A stretch of 64,000 nucleotides of DNA from Aurelia coerulea (GCA_039566865.1 CM076958.1:1550001-1614000); one strand, 5' to 3'; numbered from the stretch's first letter, positions 1 through 12,165 are shown. A program made the numbers and translations. The notes: generated by a model from the letters alone, not told the origin.

Positions 1-519
1 GGTTTCAAATCTTTGAAAAGGCTGGTGTAAAATTCAGTTACTTATTGCTTTGAACTGAATGATTTCAAAGAAACTTTAGCTATTTCTCTAGAATTCTACC
101 GTTGGACTTTTCTGCAATCTTCAATATTTTCAGAATTAGAATGTTTTTCTTCTTTTTCAAGAATTCAAGAAAAATTTTCAAAAAAACTTAAAACCATCGT
201 AATTTCTAAACTGTTTGACGCAACATGAATTAATTTCGAAGAAAACCATAGTTTATGAATGCCTACAATATGGCATCAAGCCAAAGTCTGTCATTCTTCT
301 GGTTTATGATTTAGAAATTTGATGACGTCACATCCTAAAATGAGTTGGAATATAAAGTACGCTGTAATTTCGAAAAATATTCAAGATTTCTGCAAAGTCC
401 AACGGTAGAATTATAGATAAGTATCTAAAGTTTCTTTCAAGCCATTCAATCAGAAGAAATAGGTCATTGAATTTTACACCCACCTTTTTACGCTGACTTA
501 AAGATTTGGAACCTATGCT
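1..519. repeat. 525-bp AGCATAGG inverted-repeat element, copy A (left tip cut by window)
   Basis: The right end reads TTTGGAACCTATGCT. The left end begins inside the matching inverted terminus, so about 6 bp are missing. The arms are inverted for roughly 135 bp and both contain CTACCGTTGGACTTT. The middle shows no coding frame. Copies B, C and D below share end-to-end similarity, and C and D are both exactly 525 bp between 9-bp duplications. This looks like a non-autonomous DNA transposon whose transposase is supplied elsewhere. Confidence 0.8.
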
Positions 520-897
520 GGAATAGACACGGTTATATTGCTCTTAGGCCACACATGTATTTTAATCGGTCCAATGAGATGGCGTTTTGAAAGCGAGTTA
601 CAATCAGATGGCGTATTATCTATTCTATTTTAACTCGCGTGTCTTGCGAGTGTTGGTTCTTTTCAATATTAGCTCAATAAATCTTGAACAATAATTTGCT
701 TTATTAATTACAAATTTGTTCTAGAAATCACAGCTTATTGGGCACACATCTTGAGCATGCGTATTGATCAAGGCAACAGAATCCAACAAGTAATTCTATG
801 AAAACTAAAACAAGTCCCTGCATTGGTAAGTGTTCTTTAAAAAATTGCTTCTCCCTAATTGAAACGCCTTAGATTGAACCCTAGTTAAACCTCATAG
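520..897. other. unassigned AT-rich spacer
   Basis: No ORF with recognisable motifs, no splice-framed exon and no obvious internal repeat. I see nothing to annotate here. Confidence 0.5.
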
Positions 898-1168
898 TTA
901 AAGAGCCAATTTCACCCAGGCTCCTTTCCAAGCATGCTACAATCTCAGACAATCTGAAAATCACATTTGGCGTAAACGGAAGCCATAGATCCAGTGTGCA
1001 GTAGTTCAACTGATGGAATGGAGCAGTTCAACGAAAATACGAAATTTCTATCATTGCAACTGCTGCGGTATAAATCCATGGTCTCCGCTTTTAGGCCCAA
1101 TTTGATTTGCAGACAGCCTAAAATTTTAGTGTGCCTGCAAAGCACCCTGGGTGACATTTGCTCTACAA
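898..1168. repeat. fold-back element, GAGCC/ACCCAGG family, copy 1
   Basis: The left end (AAAGAGCCAATTTCACCCAGG) and right end (CCTGGGTGACATTTGCTCT) are inverted complements with mismatches. The arms continue through CTACAATCTCAGACAATCTG and its complement. A TTAA stands at the left edge. Related copies lie at about 3552-4345 and 46843-47275. There is no coding content. Confidence 0.65.
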
Positions 1169-1189
1169 AGGTGCACACGGATGGGTCTT

Positions 1190-1821
1190 ACCGGGAGAGC
1201 CAGAAGAAAATTCCCACTTTTGAAAATTCATAGCATCAAGAGTACTGGATGGATTGGAATGAATCAATATTTGCTTGACAGACAAAAGATCGAAGTATTT
1301 TTGTGATTTTTCTCGCCTTCTTACGAGCACTGGAAAAATTAGTAAATTCAAATTTAGAATAACTTGTTGGTCGCAAAATGACTGAAAAAGGCCTAAAATG
1401 CTTGATCAAATCATAAAAGACTCCTCGCTCAGAACAACAGAGAAAATGCAATTTCTCATAGGTGAGAGATATCGTCTGCATATTTATTGCCATGGGATCG
1501 AAAATTTGAAGTATCTGTTTGAGAATCTATGTCTTATTACTCTTGAGAGAGGTGAAACGCCCGTGTGTATTGTTCTGTGTAAGGAGAGTCCTAACGATTT
1601 GATCAAGTGTTTTAGGCCCTTTTCAGTCATTTTGCAACCATTAAATTTTCGTAAAGTTCAATTTACCTATATTTGCAGTGATCGTAAGAAGACGAGAAAA
1701 ATCACAAAAAACTTCGATCTTTTGGCTTTTAACTAGAATTTGAATCATTCAATTCCATGAAGTACTTGTGGTGCTACGAATTTTCAAAAGTGGGAATTTT
1801 TTTTCTGGCTCATCCGGTGTA
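1190..1821. repeat. long-arm fold-back element (about 630 bp), copy 1
   Basis: The left arm from 1190 (CCGGGAGAGCCAGAAGAAAA) is matched in reverse complement by the right arm ending near 1821 (TTCTGGCTCATCCGG). Inner landmarks such as GATCGAAGTATTTTTGTGAT and AAAAAGGCCTAAAATG also recur inverted. The arms exceed 200 bp. The short ORFs inside are read through these palindromic arms and are not genes. A diverged copy at 5970-7229 is split by another insertion. Confidence 0.65.
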
Positions 1822-2369
1822 TAATGCGAATTTTCATCTTGCGTGGATATCAAATTCAAAGCAAGATGACAGTGAACAAGATGCAACAGAGACTAAACCA
1901 ATAGCCATTACAGACATCACTATCTTTTACTATCCAACTGAGCAAAAGACCAAATGTCTTTAAGGGAAGTAGAGCAATCCTCGACCGTTTCCTGCGCTTC
2001 TCGTAGCTCTGGCTACTTTGCTACACCGTGACTATAAGCCCATTACGGAGTTGGGCAAGTCCAATTACGAACATAAGCAAAAGAGAGGGAAAATATTTTA
2101 ATACCTTATCACGTAACCAATCCTTGAGCGGCTTTAATTAGAGTATTTCTTGCAATAGCAGGTGTGTCCTTGAACCGTGGAAATGTTTACTTAAACAGAT
2201 ACTTGCAACTAAAAATAGGTGGAAACTCGCATTTGTTTTTCATAACATACGTGATCTTTCTCACACACCAAAGATTCTGTGCCAAGGTTTTATGTCGATT
2301 ACGCCAGAAAAACATATGTAGGAACATAATAATAACTTGTCAAGGAAATGAGTTTAATCCTACATCTTT
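1822..2369. other. unassigned spacer
   Basis: No convincing ORF or exon. The right edge is a T-rich run at 2368-2384, which is the A-tail of the minus-strand LINE that follows. Confidence 0.45.
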
Positions 2370-2999
2370 TTTTTTTTTTTTTATATATACCATCTAAAAA
2401 TTTACATAACAAATTACTACCTACATTACTTAACCTACTTTACAATACTACGAGTACGATACCAAGAGGAGCAAATAAAATGTCAACCCCGAGGCCTTAA
2501 AAAAGAATTGAAAAAGTACATTTGTATAAATTAGACTTAACTAGGAACAAAGCAAAAAAGAAAAGAAAACAAAAACAAAAACAAAAACAAACAAAAGACA
2601 AAAGACAACAAAAAATAATAATAATTTTGCAAGGAAACGAGCGTACTTGGTTGTGTGGCTTATGACAAGGTTTAAAATGAGCTCAATCTAATCGACCAGT
2701 TTCTTGGATAAATTTTAATGTTAGCTCGAGTATGTTCCTGTTAACATCATTGGGGAGGTTTTTATCACCATACAATAGGAGCTGCGTTAGGATCTCATTT
2801 GAGGGACTAGCATATCCAAGTGGTCGTAATAATGGAAGTATTCCAGCAAGAAGGTTTTGTCGTTGGAGCCCAAAGGAAGGGCAAAGCAACAAGAAGTGTT
2901 CCGTATCCTCTACATACAATCCTACATCTCTCCCGACAGATCCTCGGAGTGAAATACATTTTTGAGTTAGATCTTCATTCAGGCCATTTTTTATTTACC
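2370..2999 (-). mobile_element. 5'-truncated LINE, C-terminal end plus 3'UTR and A-tail
   Basis: Read on the minus strand, 2999-2683 encodes the tail of a LINE reverse-transcriptase protein. It includes NEDLTQKC, a VEDTEHFLLLCPSF box typical of the Cys/His region at LINE C-termini, and LLLYGDKNLPNDVNRNILEL before a TAG. The 3'UTR (2682-2400) contains TACTACGAGTACGATACCAAG on the plus strand. It ends at a poly-T block near 2370, which is the A-tail of the element. The 3'UTR recurs at 3612-3745 and 50205-50310. Nothing upstream of the C-terminus remains, so this is a dead 5'-truncated insertion. Confidence 0.75.
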
Positions 3000-3551
3000 T
3001 AAGGCCATCACTTCTGTTTTTGAACGGTAATGAAGTTGAATGCAACGAAGAGGCTGTACGCATTTTTTATAAGAATGTATGCGTATTTTTTATGAGAAAC
3101 CCAACACCCAGATGACTAAAAAGTTAACAAACCTAAGCACTGGGACAGAGTTATTCAAGAAACTTTTTTTGTCGAGGAAATTTTTGTCCTTCATATATTT
3201 TCAATTCAATAGGCCCTTGCGCTAAAAATGGCGTCAGAGGTTTTTTGACGTGATCCTTCGCGTCTCATGGTAAATCAACCGATCAATGTCAATCGAAATT
3301 CTTTCAAACGCAAAGGATCATGGTAGCAAATGACCTGCCGCCATCTTTAGCACAATTGTATATTTATGTTCACCAAAGGCCCTGGGGACGAGGTTGTGTT
3401 CACCATTATCGTTGTGTTCGCTTATTTCTTGAACAGCATTACTCCAAAGGTTGGGTACTTGAATGATGTGTACTCAGTAAGGTACGGCTTCAGAAAACTT
3501 CGTTGTGAAATGTTCCTAAAGGCACACATGAAGAATGTTATGAAACTCATA
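3000..3551. other. unassigned spacer
   Basis: No recognisable gene. A 124-codon open frame that starts at 3366 runs into the fold-back and LINE-UTR repeats that follow, so it was not called. Confidence 0.4.
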
Positions 3552-3611
3552 AAGAACGATTGTCACCTAGAATCCTTTGCAGACATGCCGCAATTTCAGA
3601 TAGTCCGAAAG

Positions 3612-3745
3612 TCTATTTTTTTATTTTCCATTTTAATTTTACGATCCTTATTACGGATTACTCTACGAACAAACTACTTTACAATACTACAAGGACGATA
3701 CCATGAGAAGCAAAAGACTATGACTACCCCATGCCATTAAAATCG
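3612..3745 (-). mobile_element. LINE 3'UTR fragment
   Basis: The segment around TTTACAATACTACAAGGACG, with the following GAAGCAAAAGACTATGAC, matches the 3'UTR of the LINE at 2370-2999 in the same orientation. No coding portion is present. Confidence 0.55.
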
Positions 3746-3841
3746 AATATAGCCTACGTAAAAAATATGGATCCACACAGTAATAGTTGAGCTGATGAGA
3801 AAAGTCTGACTTTCATTGAATTGTTGTATCAGTTCAACTAC

Positions 3842-4227
3842 CGGGGGGCACTTCAATAGGCGGATGACGGGGGTGTGCCATTTTCAATTGTAAAATCATA
3901 CCCTAAAATTCATGAATTTCTCAAAAACCATACCCCAAAATTTACGGGCCTTTCAAAATAGATACCCTTAAATTGGGACCAAAATTCGAAATTCTAACCA
4001 AGTACCTGAAATTAGATCAAATTCAATACCCTGATGCGTTTTTCTTCCAAAATGACACCATAGAATTTATGTTCATTTGTGATGTTGCCAAAAATGACAC
4101 CCTAAAATTTATAGTCATTTGTGATGTTACCAAAAATGACACCCTAACATTTATTTTCAGCCTGAAAAAAGGTACCCCAAAAAATGGCACATCCCGCACT
4201 GGTACATATGGTAGTGACCCCCCGGGG
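3842..4227. mobile_element. 386-bp G-rich-ended MITE nested in the fold-back
   Basis: The ends are CGGGGGGCACTT and AGTGACCCCCCGGGG, which are inverted complements. The insertion is bracketed by a perfect 9-bp direct repeat TTCAACTAC at 3833-3841 and 4228-4236, which fixes both borders. The interior has short repeated phrases (CCCTAAAATTTATGTTCATT-like, AAAAATGACACC). It has no transposase ORF. A related piece lies near the right end of the window. Confidence 0.8.
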
Positions 4228-4399
4228 TTCAACTACAACACTGTGGATCTACATTTTCCGTTCAGGCCAAATTTGATTTTCAGACAGTCTGAAATCACAG
4301 CATGCCCGCAAAGGACCCTGGGTGACAATGGCTCTTTGAGGACGACCTTTCAATTCTAAGCACTGATCAACGAAGTGCATCCAGCTTTAATTTGGAGTA

Positions 4400-4764
4400 C
4401 AGTAGTGTCCCGCATATAAGAAACACAAATTTAAGAAACACAGACCCTGATTTTCAAAATGATACCCCATTTTATAAGGAACTAGCACAGGTCTGAAAAA
4501 AATGTTGTTTCTTATTCAACAAAACTACGCGAAAATACCTTCCTGGAATAATTATATCATTTCCTGGAAGTGAAAATTTACAAATGCAAATCAAAATAAT
4601 AAGTTTTTTATCACAATCATAGAGATTGTGTCTGAGTAGTTGATAAATAGTGCATGATTTTTCTTGTAAGAAACTCTACCCTGATTTGAATTTTACCTCA
4701 TTTTATAAGAAACATGTCAGACCTAAAACTGAATTTTTTGTTTCTTATATGCGGGACACTACTG
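4400..4764. mobile_element. 365-bp TA-flanked MITE (pogo/Tc1-mariner type)
   Basis: It has perfect 25-bp terminal inverted repeats starting CAGTAGTGTCCCGCATATAA. TA dinucleotides at 4398-4399 and 4765-4766 fit the TA duplication of the Tc1/mariner group, and CAGT ends fit pogo/Tigger-like members. Internal subrepeats read TAAGAAAC. It is too short for a transposase. Confidence 0.85.
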
Positions 4765-4766
4765 TA

Positions 4767-5969
4767 TATGAAACAAACTTTGAAGCAGCATCTCCAGACA
4801 ATCTGGACAAATCTGTAAAATTCTATAGTGAGGCCTAAATTTTTGAAAGAACAACGGAAATTAGCTGTGAAACGATTTGTTCCACGTGTTTTCGAATGTT
4901 TTCAACAGCACCATGTGCTGAATGAACGTACTCATCATAAAAACTGCACACGCTTCAAACCTCAGCTCCCCGAAAACAACGGCGAATTTATGAAAGCATC
5001 CAGCTGGGGCTTTCTCCTCGAACATAATCATCTTCAGAATTTACGTTCGCGATACGATTATTTCCTTCCAAATCAAAATCCCCATCAATGAGTTTGTTTG
5101 ATGTTTCCTACTCCGAGAGAACTTGGTTTCTAGGTTGATTTGAAAAAGCCAATAAATTCCGTTGGCCTGTTGAAGTTTCTGAGAAGATATGATCGACAAG
5201 ATTAATTGTCTTGCTAAATTGGGCAGCTGGTCCTTCGAAAAGATGTCTAACTAACTTAGGCAATCGGTTTCGAGTAGACCTGTTTGTCAGGTAAATCGTA
5301 AATCTAGTCGCGCCTCATTATCAGCAAGACTCAGTACATAAGTCCCTCTAAAGACTTATGAAACCTTCTTGAATTCTTGAATTTGTCAATTATTGCCTCA
5401 TAAGTCCCTCTAACTTTCACTTGTTGTTGTTGCTGCTGCTGTTATTATCGCTTCTGTTGTAGCGACAAGTTGGATTAGGGAACGAAACAAGAGACTTTTG
5501 GAATGAGTCTATTCATCAGCTTTCTCTAGGCCATTTATCAATGTGTGTCCCAATTATCAAGTGCCCTCGTTGTGAAACTAGTATACTTTTTTACAGGCTC
5601 TTCAGCAACCGGCATGCGTTGCGATCGTCATAAGTCATGTACCCCCCCCCCCCCCCCCGGAGTTCAAGATGACCAAACGCCAATTCGAGCTGTGTCCCAA
5701 GACCTAAGCTGCACCTAGCAATACTGGGCATTCAATCGACTACCACTCTTCAAAATGTCGCTACGCCCTTAAAGAGAGGTGATAAAATTAGTACTCACTG
5801 GTATCCGTATTATTTCAAGAAAAAACAACCAGTTCGCGAAAACAAATAGAAAAAGGCGAAAACAAACAAACATATTTGTACCTGAATATATGCACTTGCG
5901 CAATTTGTCCAGAAGAAAACTGTCTCGTCTCCCAGAAACGCATGTTGCCTGCATGCGCCCAAGTATAGC
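4767..5969. other. unassigned spacer with simple repeats
   Basis: No supported gene. It contains a TTG/CTG-rich stretch at about 5418-5450 and a 16-18 bp C homopolymer at 5641-5658, where assembly or polymerase slippage is likely. Confidence 0.45.
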
Positions 5970-7229
5970 TCAAAAGTTTAGAAAGTTGTAGCACTAAGAG
6001 TATTAGATGGATTGGAATGAAATAAACTTTGCTGGACAGCAGAAAGACTGGATTATTTTTGCAATTTTGCTCTCAATTTATAAGCAAAGAGAACATAGCT
6101 AAATGTGACTTTACAAAATTTCGTTTGTTGCGAATACCCATGAAAATAACTGTACTTTTGTATTGTTTATTGTGAGTAGTTTTTTACGATTTGATCAAGT
6201 GTTTTAGGCCCTTTCTTCCGGAATTTTGCAAACAGGGGATTGTCGTTAAGTTGAATTTACCTACAGGGTGTCCCAGAAAAATTGTTGGACGTTTGATTAA
6301 ATGTTAAAAAATAACGACATACTGAACGGGCTCCATGGTAAAATAACCATATTGCTGAGATTTTGAATTAATTTTAGAAACCAGATGCTAGTAAATAGGC
6401 TAAATATTCACTTAGTTATGAGCTTTTGAAGTTCAAGTTTGTGTGAAAGCTGAAACCAGACGCCCCTAATTTGCATATTTTGTGAAAATAGAATCTCGTT
6501 TGTTCAAAGCAAATCAAATGTAATTTCAAAAGCACTTTCGATAAACTAGTTTTCTATAACATTTAATCAAGGTTATGGATGCTTGGAGGAATCCTGGTGA
6601 GCACAATTTGGAATTGCCCCGTCTCTCATTGATTAAGTTTTCATTCCATGTTTTTAGATACTTGCATTCTTAAGTAAATTTTGGCGACGGTTACAAGAAT
6701 CAAATAACTTTGGAAGTCCTTTTTGGTTTGCTCTGATATCGACGAAAGGTAAAACATTGCACAATCTCCGTTTACCGCGATTTTAGGACGTCTTTTTAGA
6801 AAGCAAGTCAGTTGGGGGCGTCTGGTTTCAGCTTTCGCACAAACTCGAACTTCGAAAGCTTGTAACTCCATCAATTCTTGGCAGATCCGCAAGATTCTGG
6901 CGTCTAAAATTAACTCAAAATCTTAGGAACAGGGTTACTTATAACCAGGAGGCTGTACATGTTATCGTTATTTTTTAACATTTAATCAAACGTTCAACAA
7001 TTTTACTGGGACACCCAGTAGGTTTTTATAGTCTGTCTCAAATTAGATGTCACCTGCAAATGCCCGCGAATAACAACAATAGATATGTTTTGCAAAGGAG
7101 TTGTGCGTCATCGCAAATTTAAGACGGACTGCAGAAGTAATAAAGACAAGAAAATCACAAAAGTACTTCAGTCTCTATAGTATCAACCAAAACTCATTTC
7201 ATTCAAATCCATCCTGTACTCTACGTAGA
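5970..7229. repeat. long-arm fold-back element, copy 2, split by a MITE
   Basis: The left part 5970-6262 (TAGCACTAAGAGTATTAGATGG, then GATTTGATCAAGTGTTTTAGG) corresponds to the element at 1190-1821. The right arm resumes after the nested MITE and ends near 7229 with CATTCAAATCCATCCTGTAC. It is more diverged than copy 1. Confidence 0.55.
6264..7018. mobile_element. 755-bp TA-flanked MITE with CAGGGTGTCCCAG ends
   Basis: The left terminus CAGGGTGTCCCAGAAAAATT and the reverse complement of the right terminus (CTGGGTGTCCCAG) match. The inverted arms continue through ATTAAATGTTAAAAAATAACG for over 50 bp. A TA lies at both edges (6262-6263 and 7019-7020). The interior also has inverted segments (GCAAATCAAATG, TCTGGTTTCAGCTTTC). 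No transposase frame. It is inserted into the older fold-back at 5970-7229. Confidence 0.8.
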
Positions 7230-9370
7230 CGCAGCAGTTGTGCTTGATTGCCGTAGCTTTCTTATTTTGCGGAGGAAACAATTATTTACTACTACGGAGG
7301 AGCTAGCTTACAAACCTCCTCCGCAGAGCAATATAAATTTTCCTCAGCAAAAGCATATGCTGAAATGTAACCGCGGAGGGTCTTACCTCCATTGTTTTCA
7401 CAAAATTCGCCCTTGCTAGGGATATGAGTAGGATGCACTATGCATTTATGAGTATAATGTTTTTGGTTGTACTCTGGTTTCATATTTCCACTCAATGATC
7501 GGAAAAAAGGTTGTTCCTTTATCTAAAAATCGAGCTCTTCCAGAAAAGAGTGTTGTCTCGGGCGCTATTACCCTTCTTTTCGCCTCTAACTCCTCCACAA
7601 TAGTAAAGTCTGCACGCAGGCTATATTACCCTCTGTCTATAAAAATTGGTCCAGTGGCGCTCAACTTTTGCTAGGGCAAGGAAAACTCCCTTTGGAGAAT
7701 CAAAGAGGAGATGATTTAGACGCAGAATGACTGAGTTCTTTAAAAACTGAGTATTTCAAAACAGTTAATTTCGTTAAATAGTAGCCTTTAAAGCAAATTG
7801 CTTCAGCTTCACACCCTCCATTGTATTTTATAGCCGGTTTATCGCTATGAAATTTAATTTTGATTGCACGAGGCGTGACCTTTTTCGCCGCTAACAGTTA
7901 TTCTGTCTCCTGGCCTAAATAGAGATTGTTTTTTGCACGATGCTTTAATTCAAGTTCTTAATTAGCAGTATGGAATCTTGAATCGTAAACTAATAGCAGG
8001 TTTTGGCAATAACCCGATGTCTATATTATTTGAATCAAACCACCGACGATACCTGTGTATTGGTGTAGGTCAACAGAATTTTATCGCTTTGTTATTGCTC
8101 AGGGGGTTCACGGTAGCCTTGTTTCTCGTCACCATGGCTTTATTTTTTGTGTTACGTTCTTATACATTGCCAATTACAACTTTAAAAATACTCACTGTTG
8201 AGGTAAAGTGCCAAAATAGGCTCTCTATCTTAAACTTGACCCTGCTGATTTTGCGTGTTTTCTTTTATTGGTGACGTTAATTGTTTGATAGTCTGAGTGA
8301 GAGGAAATACGTTGTCCTGTTTTGTTGAAAATTTTTATCGGCAAACTTCGGACGTCCATAGCAACTGGAACATTTAAACTATTGTTTCAAGCCAGTGAAA
8401 TGCTCCAAATTTATCGATGTAAAGTTGTGCTAAGAAAGAATGAAGACAGGACCTACTTAGGGTGAAATGGGTAAGGCAAAAATGTGAATTAATTTTATAA
8501 AATCTTCCGATGGCTTCCGATACAGATTTTCTCTAGCTGCATCTGTTTGAGCTACCTTCTTCAAAGTATTGAATGTTGATTGTGCACGATCCACCGTTTG
8601 CACCAATCCATATTGTGCATTTTTTACCTCTGCAGACCCTAAAAAATTGTTGCTTTCTGTAGTATGGGTGAATTTTCGTCAAAATGATTTAGCTCTCTGA
8701 CACCATTAAAGACAAATGACGGAGATATAAGGTGATTTAAATCAGGGGCCTGGGCAATCTAAATATGGCCTATTGTATTCCATTGTATTTGATGATATCG
8801 AGAGATTAGCATATCAATTGGACAAATGAAAGCACTAAGTCATCTTTTGTTCTATTTTTAAACTAGGCGCTATATATCCGTCATTTCGATTCTTGTTCTC
8901 AAGAATAGATTTAACACCTTCAAGGCAGTCGATCATAATCCTTTGCTCCCTTTGTTTATTTTGATTTTATTGTTCACTGTTTATTGTTTTATTGTTTGTT
9001 TTGACTCAGAAGTGCTGAATACATCTGGGCTCTTTGGAAGATCGTGAGACACAACAGCTGTAGTGAACAGAAAAAACCAGGGTGGCATAATCGTTCATTG
9101 TTTATTTTCCTGCTGGCAATCAGTCGCTGGATTGTTGTAGATCAATTATGCTCATCTTTCTCAAGTCTGTTCTCTCCAGTTGCTTTATCTCACGGTCTCT
9201 AAAATTATTGTCACAATTTTCTTAACTACCTCATTTCTTACTGAGACGATGGTTGGAGGGTGAGAGAAGGCAGCATGATAGAACTTGATAAATACTTTAT
9301 TTTTAGTAGCAACTTAGGAGGCTCCTACCACCCATGTTTGATCAGTTAACTTTCAGGTTTATATCCATTA
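7230..9370. other. unassigned spacer with dispersed-repeat fragments
   Basis: No supportable gene. A GGAGGA/CCTCCGC-rich inverted piece at 7266-7400 resembles the fold-back at 14084-14280. At 8900-8990 a phrase (AATAGATTTAACACCTTCAAGG) belongs to a dispersed family also seen at 34090 and 35660. A 98-codon frame at 7978-8274 is hydrophobic but has no recognisable domain. Confidence 0.4.
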
Positions 9371-9790
9371 CACGTTTTTTTTTATAAGAAACTGGTTTAT
9401 AAGAAACTAGTACTACGATGACCAAAAATTTAAGAAACTCTAGTACTACACTCAAGAACAGTTAAGAAACTCTAAAACTTTATTTCTGTATGTCTCTCTT
9501 ATTCTATGTCTCTCTAACAAAGGTACATTCGTCTTTTCTTGACTTTTAACTGCAAAATTGGTAAATTTTTGCCTTGATGTGCATGGCTTCTTTTTGATGA
9601 CAATGCCAATGCAAAATGGAAGCCCTTTCTCGAGAAGAAGGCTCAACTTCGAACAATACCGCAATTTTAGGCCCAAAAAAATAAGAAACTAATTAAGAAA
9701 CTTTTAGTACTAAAACACCGAAATTTTCATGCGAAATTAAGAAACTTTTAGTACTAAGTGCTGATCCAAGTTTCTTATAAAAAAAACGTG
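9371..9790. mobile_element. 420-bp TA-flanked fold-back element
   Basis: The ends CACGTTTTTTTTTATAAGAA and TTCTTATAAAAAAAACGTG are inverted complements and are flanked by TA at 9369-9370 and 9791-9792. Subterminal AAGAAACT...AGTACTA words repeat in both arms. It is similar in style to the MITE at 4400-4764. No coding content. Confidence 0.7.
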
Positions 9791-9879
9791 TAGCTCTCAA
9801 CAGCTGATATCAAACAGTAGGTTGCATTTTGGTGGCCGATAAAAAGTTGATCTGTTGCCAAACTTGCATATTAGAAATG

Positions 9880-10580
9880 TAATGTTTCAGGAGATGACCC
9901 AATAGCTGCAATGTTTCAGGAGATAAGGCAATAGCTGCAATGTTTCAGGAAGGAAGCACACGCAATGATTTGGCCACAGGTTAAAGAGAACATGCAATGG
10001 TTAATAGGCTTGGCTGTAGATATAACGAAGACAACATTCAGACACAGCACTGTTTCTTTTCCGATAGCTGCAATGTTTCAGGAGATAAGGCAATAGCTGC
10101 AATGTCAGGAAAGAAGCACAAGCAGTGATTTGGCCACATGTTAAAGGGAACATGCAATAGTTAATAGGCTTGGCTATAGATATAACGAAGACAACATTCA
10201 GACACAGCACTGTTTCTTTTCCGATAGCTGCAATGTTTCAGGAGATAAGGCAATAGCTGCAATGTCAGGAAAGAAGCACAAGCAGTGATTTGGCCACAGG
10301 TTAAAGGGAACATGCAATGGTTAATAGGCTTGTCTGTAGATATAACGAAGGCAACCAATAGCTGCAATATCAGGAAAGAAGCGAAAGCAATGATTTGGCC
10401 ACAGGTTAAAGGGAACTTGCAATGGCTTGTCTATAGATGCAACGAAGACAACATTCAGATACAGCACTGTTTCTTTGGCCATCTATTGTTCACGACGCTT
10501 GTGCAACTTCGATTTGAAGATGATTTTTGCTGCTCTCTGCAAATGCAAGGCTTTATTCTTGCACAAACCTTTTAACTTCG
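9880..10580. repeat. tandem array, period about 160 bp
   Basis: Units carry ATAGCTGCAATGTTTCAGGA, GATTTGGCCACAGGTTAAAG and ACATTCAGACACAGCACTG. CCGATAGCTG starts at 10061 and again at 10221. About three to four units are present, the last degraded. A diverged single copy, including the GCAAATGCAAG...CTTGCACAAACC tail, lies at 51040-51310 inside an LGR intron. Confidence 0.8.
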
Positions 10581-10802
10581 CCTCGTCAACTTAAAGTTGT
10601 AACGATATTTCAATAGCTCTTGATATCATTTTTATATCTCTTATGTTTCATTTTCAGGACGAAATATCTTTTCGTGACTTTAAATTGATGACAATTTGAC
10701 GACAGGAACGTTTGCAAGACAAGGTATGTAGATGATTTTTTACCAGGTTGACGCTTATTGTTTGCAAAGGCGATTTCTAGTTTTGCAGAAACAAATGAAG
10801 CA

Positions 10803-11030
10803 AGCCTAGGGCTTAAATCTTTAAAAAGGTGGGTGCAAAATTCTATTATATTTTTCTTTGAATTAAATAACTTGAAGGGAACTCAGCTTACTTTGCTGTA
10901 AATCTGCCGTGGAAAATATTTGATATCTTGATTAGTTTCAAAATGCTGTTATTTATTATATTTGAGGGTGTGACGCCATCAAATTTCTAAATCCGAAACC
11001 TGAAACTATTGATCGTAAAGTTCTGTCGTA
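10803..11030. repeat. half-copy of a diverged AGCATAGG-type element
   Basis: It starts AGCCTAGGGCTTAAATCTTT, continues to AAAAAGGTGGGTGCAAAATT, and contains CTGCCGTGGA in place of CTACCGTTGGA. It matches the variant at 51544-52051 better than copies A-D. The right terminus is not found. Confidence 0.5.
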
Positions 11031-11739
11031 ACCTGTAAGGAGAATCGTTGTAATTTATGGGTCATGACGTTGCTGTTTGCTTTTTATGCGTTGTTGTTTT
11101 ATGGAGCATGCTAAGAATGTTCTAGATCACAGTTTTCATTTCCGGGTCAGAAAGCGTCTATGGTTTGATTTCGTGTCAGGCCGTTTGGTTGCCACGTATG
11201 AATGTATCAGGCCTGTTGTTTCTGGATCCGAACTTATATCAGTTTTAGTCCGGTTTGGTTTTTCGAAATGTGCAGGGCTCACTGTAAGTGCATCGGTACG
11301 GGATCGGTACCCAAGCGTTGATAGGAGTTTTGTATTATCTCGATGCAGAAGTTGGTTTTTTTTATGTCAGCACAAAAAGAGCGAGGGTTTGTGAACGATT
11401 TAGTCTCCAAGGTGTGGATGAAGCATTCAAAATGCATTCAAGAATATTTTATCTGAAGTTAAAGATCGAGTTTAGCTGTGACGATAACTTCAGATAATTT
11501 GCAAGATATAGTTTACTATTGTGATCTATGATTGCTGTTCTCAAATAAGGTTGTTTTAAATGAATGACTTGAAGTGCTGCTGCCAGGTCCGGAACTGCAC
11601 GCAAAACTACACGGTCTGGTTGAGTGGAGTCTGCTCCCGAGAGTTGATAGTGACTCGTAACGTGGTCTTTCAGCAAAATAGAATCATCATTTTCCGTGGT
11701 ATGTTCTCCAGTTAGGGAGCAATCATAAATAATTGCAGT
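11031..11739. other. unassigned spacer
   Basis: No exon or domain recognised. A 105-codon frame at 11077-11394 has no motif or codon signal I can defend. Confidence 0.4.
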
Positions 11740-12165
11740 GACCGGGATGGAAGCAAATGAGGAGGGGTCTGAACATTTTTAGAGTAAATTTATTGGGGTC
11801 TGAAACTTTTAGAGGAATTTATGCTGGGGTCTGAAAATAAATGTGCCAAATTTTGAATATTTTCGAAAAAAATTCAGTTTTGTAGATTTTAGCTTAACAA
11901 TTTATCAGTTTTCTCAAAAAAGTTAGACATCAATGTTTTTTGTCTGTTAAGTTCTCTCTTCTTTTCTTCAATTGAATTATTCTTTGTTTGGTTTGATGCT
12001 CTTGTGACAGTCCGGTTCTTTTGAAGTCGTATTGTGCTGTCAGGGGTCTGAAATTTTTTGGCGAAAATTAGACGGTGTCTGAAATTTTTCATGGCTAGAA
12101 TGCAGGGGTCTAAAATTTTGTGGGCAAACTTTCAAAATGCTTCCACCCCCCTCCCTGTCATTAAT
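11740..12165. repeat. fold-back with GGGGTCTGAAA short repeats
   Basis: The word GGGGTCTGAA recurs about six times between 11765 and 12110. The flanks GGGATGGAAGCAAATG and TTTGCCCACAAAATT/GCTTCCACCCCCCTCCC form a loose inverted pair. It resembles degenerate MITEs with internal minisatellites. Confidence 0.5.

Larger units (their letters stand above)
3552..4345. repeat. fold-back element, GAGCC/ACCCAGG family, copy 2, carrying two insertions
   Basis: The left arm (GATTGTCACCTAGAATCCTTTG, then GCCGCAATTTCAGATAGTCC) pairs with the right arm (GACAGTCTGAAATCAC, then GGACCCTGGGTGACAATGG). Between the arms sit a piece of LINE 3'UTR (3612-3745) and a separate G-rich element (3842-4227). Confidence 0.6.

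Noticed and set aside
3366..3740. 124-codon plus-strand ORF
   Set aside because: It runs into a fold-back arm and a LINE 3'UTR fragment and has no domain.
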